A stretch of DNA of 12,456 bases from Deltaproteobacteria bacterium UBA1386 (GCA_002305765.1 DBQU01000051.1:1-12456); one strand, 5' to 3'. Counted from the stretch's first letter, positions 5,706 to 12,213 are shown. A program made the numbers and translations. Notes: a model not told the origin generated them from the sequence alone.

Positions 5706-5990
5706 ATGAGACCTGAAAAACAGACACCCACGCCCACTGAGCTTCGCCGGATGCTCTCGAAGCATAGTGGCGAGCACGCGGAGAAATGCACGACCTACGG
5801 CACCGTCATCATCCTGGTGATACTGGGGGCCCTGCTCCCCACATGGTCCGGTTTGTTGTGGACCGTTGCCGGTATCCTGACAGGCCTCGTGTTCCCTATC
5901 GCCTGCATCATCCTAGCATTGGCGGGGCTGAAGGCACTGTTTCATTACGTGATCGAGAGACTCCCCGGTACAGACGGGGCAGGGAGGTAG
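5706..5990 (+). CDS. Small membrane protein, two TM helices
   Basis: This 94-residue protein has a polar N-terminus (about 30 residues), then two hydrophobic helices at about 31-51 (YGTVIILVILGALLPTW...) and 53-77 (WTVAGILTGLVFPIACIILAL), and a short basic tail. I do not recognise the family. It stands directly upstream of the coupling-protein gene, with AGGGAGGT at 5981-5988 near its end serving the next start. Small bitopic or polytopic proteins encoded just before coupling proteins occur in several conjugation systems and can help the coupling protein contact the channel; here that is only positional inference. Confidence 0.8.
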   Translation: MRPEKQTPTPTELRRMLSKHSGEHAEKCTTYGTVIILVILGALLPTWSGLLWTVAGILTGLVFPIACIILALAGLKALFHYVIERLPGTDGAGR

Positions 5991-5992
5991 AC

Positions 5993-8128
5993 ATGGGATT
6001 TATAGGCAACATATCAGCAGCAGTGCGGACGAGAATTGACAACTATGCCCTTGCCGGGACGTGGCCTCAGGTTATGCCACCGGCATTGGACGATGTGATG
6101 CCTGGAAAAGGGCAGCAGCGCCTCGCGGAGATCGTGAGAGACGAGGGGGAGGAGGCGTTGGCGTATCTCTCATACGACTGGACGCACCGCCGCAAGGTGG
6201 AAATGACAGAGTACGCCAGGATGTACGGGATGCGGGCTATGAGGCGGAAGTACAACAGCAGGGCCCTGAACCCGCCGGCAAGGGCCGTGGCGCTCAGCAT
6301 GGCCCGGATCCTCGGGGCCGGCGTCATCGTTGCTACCATACTTATATCCCGGTACAACTACAACTGGCTGGCAATGATGTTGCTCGTCATGGGTTTGCAG
6401 TCGATCGTGGAAGGCTGGATCTACCTGGGCAACGACATTCTGAGCCGGGTGTTCAGCTTCTTTAGGGCCAGCACGAAACCGCAGATATGGCGTGATGCAA
6501 CACAGCTCGGAAAGCTCTATCTCGAGGGCCATGTGGACTCGGCAGAGCTCGCATTTACCCTGTCCCTCGCCCGCGGAATCAAAGGCAGGTGTATGTGGGA
6601 CACCGGCGATGCCATGACCCTGGGAACCAGCACCGGACAGTTGCGAGGCACCGGTGTCATAGCCGCCCCGAACCTAGGCGTGCCCCTCAGAATGACGTAC
6701 TCGGACCTGGCCACCGGCACCATTATTACGGGCGGGACGGGGTCGGGTAAAACACAGGCCATCAATTCCATGTGTGCTCAATTGATGACAGCGGATCCTG
6801 AAGGGCCCTCCTTGATCATAATGGATCCCAAGAGGTCCGCCATGCTCGACGTGTACGCATTGCTACGGTCCATGCCCAAGGAGATCCGAGAGAGCTATTC
6901 GTTGCACGTCATCGGCCCGGAGCCGTGGCAGTCAGGATGGAACCCTATTGACCCCCTCGTATCGACGCCCGAGCAGGCGAGCGCAACATTGTTCGACCTG
7001 ATCCGGAGCGAGGGAGGCGGCCAGGGCGACGGGGAGTATTGGTCCGCTATGGTGGTCGAATTAGTTTTTGCAGCGTCCACCGTGCTCGACGTCGCAGGTC
7101 TTCCCCGCGACCTCGGCAGCGTCTACAGGTATCTGACCGACACGGAACAGATGGACAAGATCAACAACGTGGCATTGTTGCGGGCCCCGGGCACCGGACA
7201 GGACGAGCTGTTGGCGCGGGTGCTGGACCAGGTGAGGGTCAACCTCGTGGACGCACCAGAGAAAACGAAGGGAAACATCGTATCCTCGGTGTCTAGCTGG
7301 ATCGGCAGGTTTGCACTGCCCGGCTATGCCAACTGGTCCCACACCGCGAGCATGGACGAGGTCTATCAGAAGAAGAGCATCTGGGTTGTGGACATTCCCG
7401 ATGTGCTGGGTAAGCCTGGCAGACTCTTAAGGTATTTCTTCTTTAGGCAGGTTTATGACCTCGCACTCTCACGGTTGGCCAAGAGGGGCAACGACCGCCA
7501 CATCATATTAATCTGTGACGAGGTGCAGGAGTCGACCAACGCTGAAAGTTTCAAAAAGTCCGCCCTCTCCCGGGAGGCGAAACTCTGTGTCGTCGCGGCC
7601 ACACAGAGCATTTCGCAGTTGCTGAAAGTATGGGGAGGGAAGGAGGCCTGTGACACCATACTGGCCAACTTCCGCACGAAGGTGTTGTTGAGCACAGACG
7701 ACCCTGAAACGCGGAACAGGATGAAGCTGATCGTGAGCGAGGGCGAGCTCCCCGAACACAGCTACGGCACCAGCGTATCCAAAACAATGGGTATGGGCAC
7801 CGGAGGCGGCGGCGGAGCGCTCGGCGGGGCGGTCATGGGAAATGTGACCGGGTTGATGGGGATGGTGCAGGCCAACATGTCCAAAAGCTGGACCACATCG
7901 AAAAACGTCCAGCTCAAACGCGCCCCTCTTCGGGACGAGCTATTTGACGCGCTCGGGCCCCAGATGGCCGTGTCAGTGGTCAACTGGAGCGGCGCCCGAC
8001 GGAAATCCATCATCGAGCTCGACCAGCTGTTTATTCGTAAGGACGCGGACATGCTCAACGTCCTGGAACGCGACTACACGGCCGCACGGCAGGATCAGGC
8101 AGAGACAGCGGAGGTGGTGAATGAGTGA
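5993..8128 (+). CDS. Type IV coupling protein (VirD4/TraD-type ATPase)
   Basis: This 711-residue inner-membrane ATPase is expected to deliver the relaxase-DNA complex and protein substrates to the type IV secretion channel. Two transmembrane helices lie at about 99-119 and 125-147. The ATPase core shows Walker A GGTGSGKT (247-254), Walker B HIILICDE (D509, E510) and the family motif AATQS (about 535-539), which in TraD/TraG proteins follows Walker B. A glycine-rich insert (about 599-625, GMGTGGGGGALGGAVMG) near the C-terminus is unusual. The frame stays open upstream to 5786, but the ATG at 5993, four bases after AGGGAGGT (5981-5988), is the real start because the upstream part overlaps a good small gene. 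It overlaps the next gene by eight bases (ATGAGTGA). Confidence 0.93.
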   Translation: MGFIGNISAAVRTRIDNYALAGTWPQVMPPALDDVMPGKGQQRLAEIVRDEGEEALAYLSYDWTHRRKVEMTEYARMYGMRAMRRKYNSRALNPPARAVALSMARILGAGVIVATILISRYNYNWLAMMLLVMGLQSIVEGWIYLGNDILSRVFSFFRASTKPQIWRDATQLGKLYLEGHVDSAELAFTLSLARGIKGRCMWDTGDAMTLGTSTGQLRGTGVIAAPNLGVPLRMTYSDLATGTIITGGTGSGKTQAINSMCAQLMTADPEGPSLIIMDPKRSAMLDVYALLRSMPKEIRESYSLHVIGPEPWQSGWNPIDPLVSTPEQASATLFDLIRSEGGGQGDGEYWSAMVVELVFAASTVLDVAGLPRDLGSVYRYLTDTEQMDKINNVALLRAPGTGQDELLARVLDQVRVNLVDAPEKTKGNIVSSVSSWIGRFALPGYANWSHTASMDEVYQKKSIWVVDIPDVLGKPGRLLRYFFFRQVYDLALSRLAKRGNDRHIILICDEVQESTNAESFKKSALSREAKLCVVAATQSISQLLKVWGGKEACDTILANFRTKVLLSTDDPETRNRMKLIVSEGELPEHSYGTSVSKTMGMGTGGGGGALGGAVMGNVTGLMGMVQANMSKSWTTSKNVQLKRAPLRDELFDALGPQMAVSVVNWSGARRKSIIELDQLFIRKDADMLNVLERDYTAARQDQAETAEVVNE

Positions 8129-8717
8129 CATCAATATCGATTACGACGCGGCGATAGACGAGGCGCTGAAGGAGGCGGCCCGGAACGAAAGCGAGAACGA
8201 GGCCTCCATCGTGACGGAGCTCGAGCCGGACCCTGTGGCGGAGGTCGCGGAGGAGGAGACGGTCCAGGAGGAGGTGGACCTCGGGCAGTATTTCCCGGAG
8301 GTCACGCTCACGGAAACCCCGCAGGAAGGCCTCCAGGAACAGGAGGCGGGGGCAGAGGAAACGGTCCCGGAGAGCCTGGAAGAAGGCCTGCAGGAGGAAG
8401 GGGCCGTAGAGGCAGAGCAGGACCCTCCCTCCATCGAGGAGCGACTCGACGATCTCACGGAGCTGCTCGGAGGCCTGCACGAGCTACTGAAACAGCTCGT
8501 CACCGGCATGGAGGAGCAGTCTAAATCCATCGACAGTATAGGCGCCCGGGTCATCGACGCGGTCACGACGGTCCTCCAGCATGGAGGCGTGAAGGTCTCT
8601 CCCACGAAACCATCGGTCGCCCCGGCAGTGGAGGAAGAGGCCTCTGGGAAAGGCCCGTCAGAAGCGGAGAAAGCGAATCTCGAGACAATACAAGCGTTAA
8701 AGGAAAGGAGGTCATAG
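8121..8717 (+). CDS. Acidic coiled-coil protein, function unknown
   Basis: The first 110 residues are extremely acidic (many Glu, Asp and Gln, with related SLEEGLQEEGA and TPQEGLQEQEAGA segments) and probably disordered. Residues of about 112-150 (SIEERLDDLTELLGGLHELLKQLV...EEQSKSIDSIGARVIDAV) form a leucine-rich helix suitable for oligomerisation. A short charged tail ends LKERRS. No signal or membrane segment is seen. It starts inside the last codons of the coupling protein, so it is translationally coupled and probably made in step with it. A highly basic protein follows at once, making an acidic/basic pair. A chaperone or adaptor working with the coupling protein, in the way secretion chaperones are often acidic, is possible. 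I do not recognise a family. Confidence 0.8.
   Translation: MSDINIDYDAAIDEALKEAARNESENEASIVTELEPDPVAEVAEEETVQEEVDLGQYFPEVTLTETPQEGLQEQEAGAEETVPESLEEGLQEEGAVEAEQDPPSIEERLDDLTELLGGLHELLKQLVTGMEEQSKSIDSIGARVIDAVTTVLQHGGVKVSPTKPSVAPAVEEEASGKGPSEAEKANLETIQALKERRS
8704..8712 (+). promoter_or_regulatory. Ribosome binding site AAAGGAGGT deciding GTG/ATG start
   Basis: This site lies five bases before GTG 8718 and eight before ATG 8721. The better spacing and start codon favour ATG 8721. Confidence 0.7.
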
Positions 8718-8720
8718 GTG

Positions 8721-9164
8721 ATGGAAAAAGAAAAGGACGGAGTGAAAGGGTTTGAGAGTCGGGAACGGTCCCGGCGGCAGCAGGAGAAGGAAGCGCGTGG
8801 GAGGGGAGGCGATCCCCTGAGGGACAGCCCGATCGATAAGTCGGACGTGAGCCCTGACCTATCGCCGGGAGGAACCCGGCGGGATCCTGAAGCGATCGCG
8901 AGGGCCCGGAACGCAAGAGGGAACAACCAGGACAGGAGCACTCGGAAGAGCGCGGAGAAAGGTAAGGGCCGGTCGCGTCAGGAATACGACGAGAAGATCA
9001 AGCAGATGCGCAACGAGATGAAGGACCTCAAGTCCCGGGTGAACAAACTGGAAAAAACGGTAAGTAAGCAGGCGGAGAAGCTGAAGTCCAGGGAACGCGG
9101 GCAGGAACGCGAGAACGAGCGTGGTGACCGCCAGAGGCAGATGGAACGAGGACGGGATAGATAG
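8721..9164 (+). CDS. Basic coiled-coil protein with GRDR tail
   Basis: This is a very basic protein of 147 residues. The first 85 are Arg-, Lys- and Glu-rich with no clear fold and are probably disordered. Residues from about 89 on form a heptad-like coiled coil (YDEKIKQMRNEMKDLKSRVN...), then an Arg/Glu-rich tail ending MERGRDR. The coiled coil is clearly related to the one in the ankyrin protein at 9542 (shared pattern Y-x2-KI-x2-MR-x2-M-x2-LK-x-RV-x2-L), and both end in GRDR. The relaxase and the 74-residue protein carry GRDR too, so this is a candidate secreted partner. GTG 8718 is an alternative start. Its stop overlaps the next start by one base (TAGTG). Nucleic-acid binding is possible from its charge; function is unknown. 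Confidence 0.8.
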   Translation: MEKEKDGVKGFESRERSRRQQEKEARGRGGDPLRDSPIDKSDVSPDLSPGGTRRDPEAIARARNARGNNQDRSTRKSAEKGKGRSRQEYDEKIKQMRNEMKDLKSRVNKLEKTVSKQAEKLKSRERGQERENERGDRQRQMERGRDR

Positions 9165-9502
9165 TGGAAAAGCCGTGGACGGAGTACCTGGATCAGATGT
9201 CGGAGGCAGAGTTCGCCGAGCTCACCGCAGAGGGCGTCCTCGAGTTGAAGAACAACGCCATGCGTGAGGAGGACGAGGAGCTCGCCGAAGAAGAGGCCCT
9301 CCTCGGTCTCCCCCGCGGATACTGGGTGCCGGCCACGGAATACAGGTATATCAACGAGAGCGCGGCGTTCCTCGACGCCCGCTGGGATCTCGTCGAGGCA
9401 GAATACGCCAGGCGGGACGCGGAGATGGAGGCCATAGAAGCGGAGCTCGAGGCCCTCCGCGAACGCGAACGCAAAGCGAAGTGGAAACCATTCATCATAT
9501 AA
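9164..9502 (+). CDS. Small charged helical protein, GTG start
   Basis: This 112-residue protein has a GTG start overlapping the previous stop (TAGTG). It is strongly charged and mostly helical: an acidic N-terminal half (EEDEELAEEEALLGLPRGYW) and a C-terminal coiled-coil helix (RRDAEMEAIEAELEALRERE), ending KWKPFII. No clear ribosome binding site precedes it, only a weak GAGG at 9149-9152, so translation probably depends on coupling. ATG 9197 is a possible alternative start. There is no membrane segment, signal or known domain. It lies between two GRDR-tailed proteins but lacks that tail. Function is unknown; an adaptor or chaperone for its neighbours is a guess. Confidence 0.72.
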   Translation: MEKPWTEYLDQMSEAEFAELTAEGVLELKNNAMREEDEELAEEEALLGLPRGYWVPATEYRYINESAAFLDARWDLVEAEYARRDAEMEAIEAELEALRERERKAKWKPFII

Positions 9503-9510
9503 CAACAGCA

Positions 9511-9528
9511 GGGGCGGGCAACCGCCCC
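9511..9528 (+). promoter_or_regulatory. GNRA-tetraloop hairpin directly before a ribosome binding site
   Basis: GGGGCGG pairs with CCGCCCC around GCAA (18 bases in all), a 7-bp GC stem with a GNRA tetraloop. It ends one base before AAAGGAGAAC, the ribosome binding site of the ankyrin gene. It has no T-run, so it is not a rho-independent terminator; it probably stabilises the mRNA end or tunes translation. Confidence 0.75.
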
Positions 9529-9541
9529 GAAAGGAGAACAT

Positions 9542-10294
9542 ATGCCAGGAACACACGAGTTACACGAGTTACACGAAGCAGCAAAGGAGAACAACACCAC
9601 CAGGATCCGCCAGCTCATCGAGAAAGGGGCCGACGTGAACGCGCGGGACGAGAACGGCCGCACGCCATTCCACGTCGCGTGCCAGAACCTCCACGGTGAC
9701 GCCATCGAGCTCTTGCGCGACCACGGGGCGGATACGCACGCGAAGGACAACAGGGGATTCACCGGCCATGATCTCGCCCAGGAAACACGGCAGTACCGCC
9801 AGGACCTGGAGCAACTCACCAGAGAGACGTTCGACGCCGTGAAAGAAGGGCGGACCAATGACGTGCACCGCAACCTCGAGACCGGCGTGGATGTGAACGC
9901 GAGGAGGAACAACGACGATTGGGACAAACACAACACATTGCTCCACCACGCGTGCAGGCATGGCCAGGCGGACGTCGTTCAGCTCCTCATCGACCGCGGG
10001 GCTGACGTGAACGCGAAGAACAGGGACGGCCAGACCCCCCAGGAGCTCGTCGGGGGATATGGGATATCAGTCGAACGCAACAGGATCCACACGATGTTTG
10101 AGAACTACGAGAAACGGCAGCAACGCATGGATGCCGCGGAGAAAAAGGTCAGCGACTACAGGTCGAAGATCGAGGCGATGCGGAAGGACATGACGTCGCT
10201 CAAGGACAGAGTGAAGGAACTCGGGAACGACCTGGACAACGTGATAGCGGAACACGGAGCCGGGAAGAGCATGGATAAAGGCCGGGACCGGTAG
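9542..10294 (+). CDS. Ankyrin-repeat protein with coiled coil and GRDR tail
   Basis: This 250-residue modular protein has about four ankyrin repeats in residues 5-175 (HEAAKENNTTRIRQLIEKGADVNAR; TPFHVACQNLHGDAIELLRDHGAD; a diverged FDAVKEGRTNDVHRNLETGVDVNAR; HHACRHGQADVVQLLIDRGADVNAK). A coiled coil follows at about 195-240 (YRSKIEAMRKDMTSLKDRVKEL), and the tail ends MDKGRDR. The coiled coil and tail resemble those of the basic protein at 8721. No signal peptide or membrane segment is seen. Ankyrin proteins are common type IV effectors in Legionella and Coxiella, so secretion through this element's coupling protein is an attractive but unproven idea. The N-terminus holds a tandem 9-base repeat (9554-9571, ELHELHE). 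The ribosome binding site is AAAGGAGAA. Confidence 0.88.
   Translation: MPGTHELHELHEAAKENNTTRIRQLIEKGADVNARDENGRTPFHVACQNLHGDAIELLRDHGADTHAKDNRGFTGHDLAQETRQYRQDLEQLTRETFDAVKEGRTNDVHRNLETGVDVNARRNNDDWDKHNTLLHHACRHGQADVVQLLIDRGADVNAKNRDGQTPQELVGGYGISVERNRIHTMFENYEKRQQRMDAAEKKVSDYRSKIEAMRKDMTSLKDRVKELGNDLDNVIAEHGAGKSMDKGRDR
9554..9571 (+). repeat. Tandem 9-base repeat in the ankyrin start
   Basis: CACGAGTTA occurs twice in tandem (9554-9562 and 9563-9571) and is followed by CACGA. It codes for the repeated ELH near the N-terminus and could slip in 3-codon steps without breaking the frame. Confidence 0.8.
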
Positions 10295-10298
10295 TCCC
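10284..10298 (+). promoter_or_regulatory. Short hairpin before ribosome binding site, holding the upstream stop codon
   Basis: GGGAC (10284-10288) pairs with GTCCC (10294-10298); the TAG stop of the ankyrin gene spans the loop and the first base of the right arm. As at 9511-9528, the hairpin runs straight into CCCGAAAGGAGAAC, so both genes share the leader layout of hairpin, GAAAGGAGAAC, start. Confidence 0.6.
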
Positions 10299-10312
10299 GA
10301 AAGGAGAACGAA

Positions 10313-10537
10313 ATGAACGTGAACGACGTAGAAAACTCAGCAGTGAATCTGGACGGCAGCGAGAACGTCGGGACCCAGGGCATTGATGAAAGCAACAGCG
10401 AGGCAGCCCGGGCTATGAAGAAACTCAAGGATGCGAGAGACAAGGACGCCGGCGAGCATGGCCGCGGCGGAGGAGGCCTCGGGATCGGGAAGGTGGCGGA
10501 GTTTCTCGGTGACAGCGATCGCGGACGGGACAGATAA
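10313..10537 (+). CDS. 74-residue protein with GRDR tail
   Basis: This small hydrophilic protein has a Asn/Asp/Ser-rich N-terminus (MNVNDVENSAVNLDGSENVG). A short charged helix follows (EAARAMKKLKDARDKDAGEH), then a glycine-rich hinge (GRGGGGLGIG) and the tail FLGDSDRGRDR. It has no membrane segment, signal or known domain. The ribosome binding site AAGGAG (10301-10306) lies six bases before ATG 10313, downstream of a short hairpin. It is the smallest of the four proteins ending in or near GRDR and would be a minimal example of a cargo with a transfer tail. Gene reality is supported by the ribosome binding site, tight packing and the shared tail; function is unknown. Confidence 0.78.
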   Translation: MNVNDVENSAVNLDGSENVGTQGIDESNSEAARAMKKLKDARDKDAGEHGRGGGGLGIGKVAEFLGDSDRGRDR

Positions 10538-10549
10538 CGGAGGTGTAAT

Positions 10550-10936
10550 ATGAAACACACAGCAGCGGCAGCACTCATCATCACCCTGGCGGTCCTCGCC
10601 GGATGCGCGTCCGAAGGCTACAACATGCAAAAGGGCGCGGCCATCGGGGCAGCCACAGGGGCCCTGGCGGGTCAGATGATCGGACGTGACACGGCCTCTA
10701 CGCTCATCGGGGCCGGTGCGGGAGCTCTCGTTGGAGCCATCACGGGCAATGCCGTCGACCAGAAGGTCGCGAAACAGGGAGGACAGCAGGGACAGGGCGG
10801 ACAGGCGGCGGCGTATCCGGCATCATCGGGACAGGCACAGCAGGATCCTCCTGGACGTTGGGTTGAGGTGCCCGGCAGCTGGCAGGGAGGGAAATGGGTG
10901 CCGGGACACACGGTGTGGGTGCCCGTCAATCCGTGA
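10550..10936 (+). CDS. Glycine-zipper lipoprotein
   Basis: This 128-residue protein has a lipoprotein signal (MKHTAAAALIITLAVLAGC, lipidated C19). Two glycine-zipper helices follow at about 29-65 (GAAIGAATGALAGQMIG and LIGAGAGALVGAITGNAVD), the pattern of the SlyB / 17-kDa antigen / YMGG-like glycine-zipper 2TM families, which insert in or pack against the outer membrane. After a Gln/Gly-rich linker, the C-terminus (GRWVEVPGSWQGGKWVPGHTVWVPVNP) has the repeated W-V-P-G motif often found behind glycine zippers in envelope proteins. It could stabilise the envelope around the transfer channel or help surface exclusion; this is inferred from context. The ribosome binding site ACGGAGGT (10538-10545) fixes the start. 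Confidence 0.88.
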   Translation: MKHTAAAALIITLAVLAGCASEGYNMQKGAAIGAATGALAGQMIGRDTASTLIGAGAGALVGAITGNAVDQKVAKQGGQQGQGGQAAAYPASSGQAQQDPPGRWVEVPGSWQGGKWVPGHTVWVPVNP

Positions 10937-10993
10937 GGCGAGGCGTATCATTGTTAACAAGCTGACAAACAAACAAATGAACAGGAGGGCAAT

Positions 10994-11476
10994 ATGAAAA
11001 GAGATACAGTGGCAGCAGTGGCAATTGGAGTCGCAATACTGGTGATGGCTGTGGCAATCGTTGTGGCGGTGGCGGGGCCTGCACGGGCAACGGAGGATCC
11101 CAACCTGGGCCCCGCGGAGCTTAAATGCCAGCAGGCCCTGGCATCCCTGGAAAATCGTAGCTGGCAGGGGCTGATCGAGCAGCTGACCGTCCCCGGAGAG
11201 GAGCGGTCTTCAATATCCCTGCAGATCTCCCCGGCACCGGAGGGGCAGGCCCCCAGGGCGGTGAAGAGGGAGGATGTCAGGTTGGTGCATGCCTTCCGTG
11301 CAGGCGGGGACACGGTCATTTTCGAAAACATGGACGGCGGAGGGCGGTGCACCGTCACGGCGCACAATGGGATCGAACGGGACGGCAAGCTGGTGCCGGA
11401 ATGGACGGTTGAGGCCGTATCACTGGCGGGGGTCGGTGAGGTGAGACGCGCACCGGACGTGATAGCGCGTAGATAG
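10994..11476 (+). CDS. Exported or membrane-anchored protein, function unknown
   Basis: This 160-residue protein starts MKRDTV with a long hydrophobic helix (residues 7-28) followed by GPARATED. That looks like a signal peptide cut after ARA, or an uncleaved anchor. The mature part of about 125 residues has two cysteines (KCQQAL and GRCTVT) that could form a disulphide in the periplasm. Apparent beta-rich stretches follow (DTVIFENMDGGGRCTVTAHNG, EWTVEAVSLAGVGEV), and the tail is basic (RRAPDVIARR). I recognise no family. A ribosome binding site (AGGAGGG, 10983-10989) precedes ATG 10994 after a 57-base A-rich gap. It is the last gene before a strong terminator. Confidence 0.8.
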   Translation: MKRDTVAAVAIGVAILVMAVAIVVAVAGPARATEDPNLGPAELKCQQALASLENRSWQGLIEQLTVPGEERSSISLQISPAPEGQAPRAVKREDVRLVHAFRAGGDTVIFENMDGGGRCTVTAHNGIERDGKLVPEWTVEAVSLAGVGEVRRAPDVIARR

Positions 11477-11511
11477 CAATCCATCAAGGCCGGGCGTGGT
11501 GACCCTGGCCT

Positions 11512-11524
11512 GTTACCTCCTTTA
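11512..11524 (+). promoter_or_regulatory. Anti-Shine-Dalgarno-like sequence in the 3' UTR
   Basis: GTTACCTCCTTTA matches the conserved end of 16S rRNA (ACCTCCTTTA) and is the exact complement of 1640-1652, the ribosome binding site of the zinc-ribbon gene. It sits between the last gene and the terminator stem. It could be chance. Confidence 0.4.
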
Positions 11525-11555
11525 GCCCGGGGTCCTGAGAGGCCTCGGGCTTTTT
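11524..11555 (+). terminator. Rho-independent terminator of the gene block
   Basis: AGCCCGGGGTCC (11524-11535) pairs with GGCCTCGGGCT (11541-11551), allowing G-U pairs, around a short loop and is followed by a run of T (11551-11555). It lies 48 bases after the last stop codon. The strong GC stem and T-run fit intrinsic termination. Confidence 0.85.
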
Positions 11556-11870
11556 GCGTGCTGTGAACAGACTCCAGGGGGCTCCATGCTTGCCACCTTC
11601 AGAACCCCCACCACCCAGGGAGGGGTGCTCTTGGCCGCCCTCCCCGGGACCCCTCCCGGCAATCGCGGGAGGCCCGTCTGGCTGCGCCATCCACCCCGCG
11701 AGGAAAGGACGTATGTCGTGGGCATCATCGGGTTGCGGGCGGGGAGAGGCAAAGGCAACAGATGTTTACAAGGGAAAGCCGCCGCGGGGTCCGGCCCACA
11801 CGGTGGGAGCTCGATCCGAACGGTGAGACGGTCCATCACCGGCGTCCTGAGCTTCGCGGCGGCCGCCTGA
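11556..11870. other. GC-rich stretch without a supported gene
   Basis: Several overlapping short frames exist on both strands, but none has a convincing start, domain or normal composition. The stretch is C/G-tract rich (CCCCCACCACCCAGGGAGGGG near 11608) and holds a hairpin, CCTCCCG (11652-11658) with CGGGAGG (11666-11672). It could be dispersed-repeat debris or a decayed gene. Confidence 0.6.
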
Positions 11871-11899
11871 ACTTTGAGGCCTTCGCGCCTGACCCCCTT

Positions 11900-12051
11900 C
11901 CGTTGTTACTCGGTTTTGGAGAGTTTCGCTTGTTATACCGAAAGGTTACAGCGCAAAAATGCACCAGACGGGAATTTCCCGTGTGTGTCAATTTTGAGGC
12001 CTTTTCCTGAATGATATTGTACTGTTAAGTGGCCTTTCCGAGTAACAACGG
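11900..12051 (+). repeat. 14-bp perfect inverted repeat, widely spaced
   Basis: CCGTTGTTACTCGG (11900-11913) and its exact reverse complement CCGAGTAACAACGG (12038-12051) enclose 124 bases. They could be the ends of a tiny inserted element or a pair of binding sites. Confidence 0.85.
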
Positions 12052-12213
12052 GGATATACGCTAATGATTCCGGGATGTTACAGAGCACAGGCGAAGGCCT
12101 TTTTCCCCGGGGAGCGGTACCGGGGGTGCGGTCCGGGAGGTGGGTTGTACTGTATTTCTCGTAAATATCGTCAGAGTTGATGTGCGTGAAATAGAATACA
12201 CTCGGCAAAGCCA

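Noticed and set aside
5786..5992. Upstream extension of the coupling protein to ATG 5786
   Set aside because: It overlaps the 94-residue membrane gene in another frame and is rich in His/Arg/Pro. ATG 5993 has a good ribosome binding site.
5993..8128. FtsK/HerA-type DNA translocase instead of a coupling protein
   Set aside because: The N-terminal TM pair, the AATQS motif after Walker B and the nearby relaxase fit the VirD4/TraD family better.
8718..8720. GTG 8718 as the start of the basic protein
   Set aside because: It is only five bases from the ribosome binding site; ATG 8721 has better spacing and a stronger start codon. It cannot be fully excluded.
11522..11870. Short overlapping frames on both strands after the terminator (including 11554-11826, 11586-11870 and 11522-11839 minus)
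   Set aside because: They have no domain, no good ribosome binding site and Pro/Gly/Arg-biased translations typical of GC-rich non-coding DNA.
11762..12010. 82-codon + strand frame with NFEAFAP and NFEAFS segments
   Set aside because: The similarity between the segments comes from the 120-base-spaced DNA direct repeat, and the frame crosses the composition change; it is not a convincing gene.
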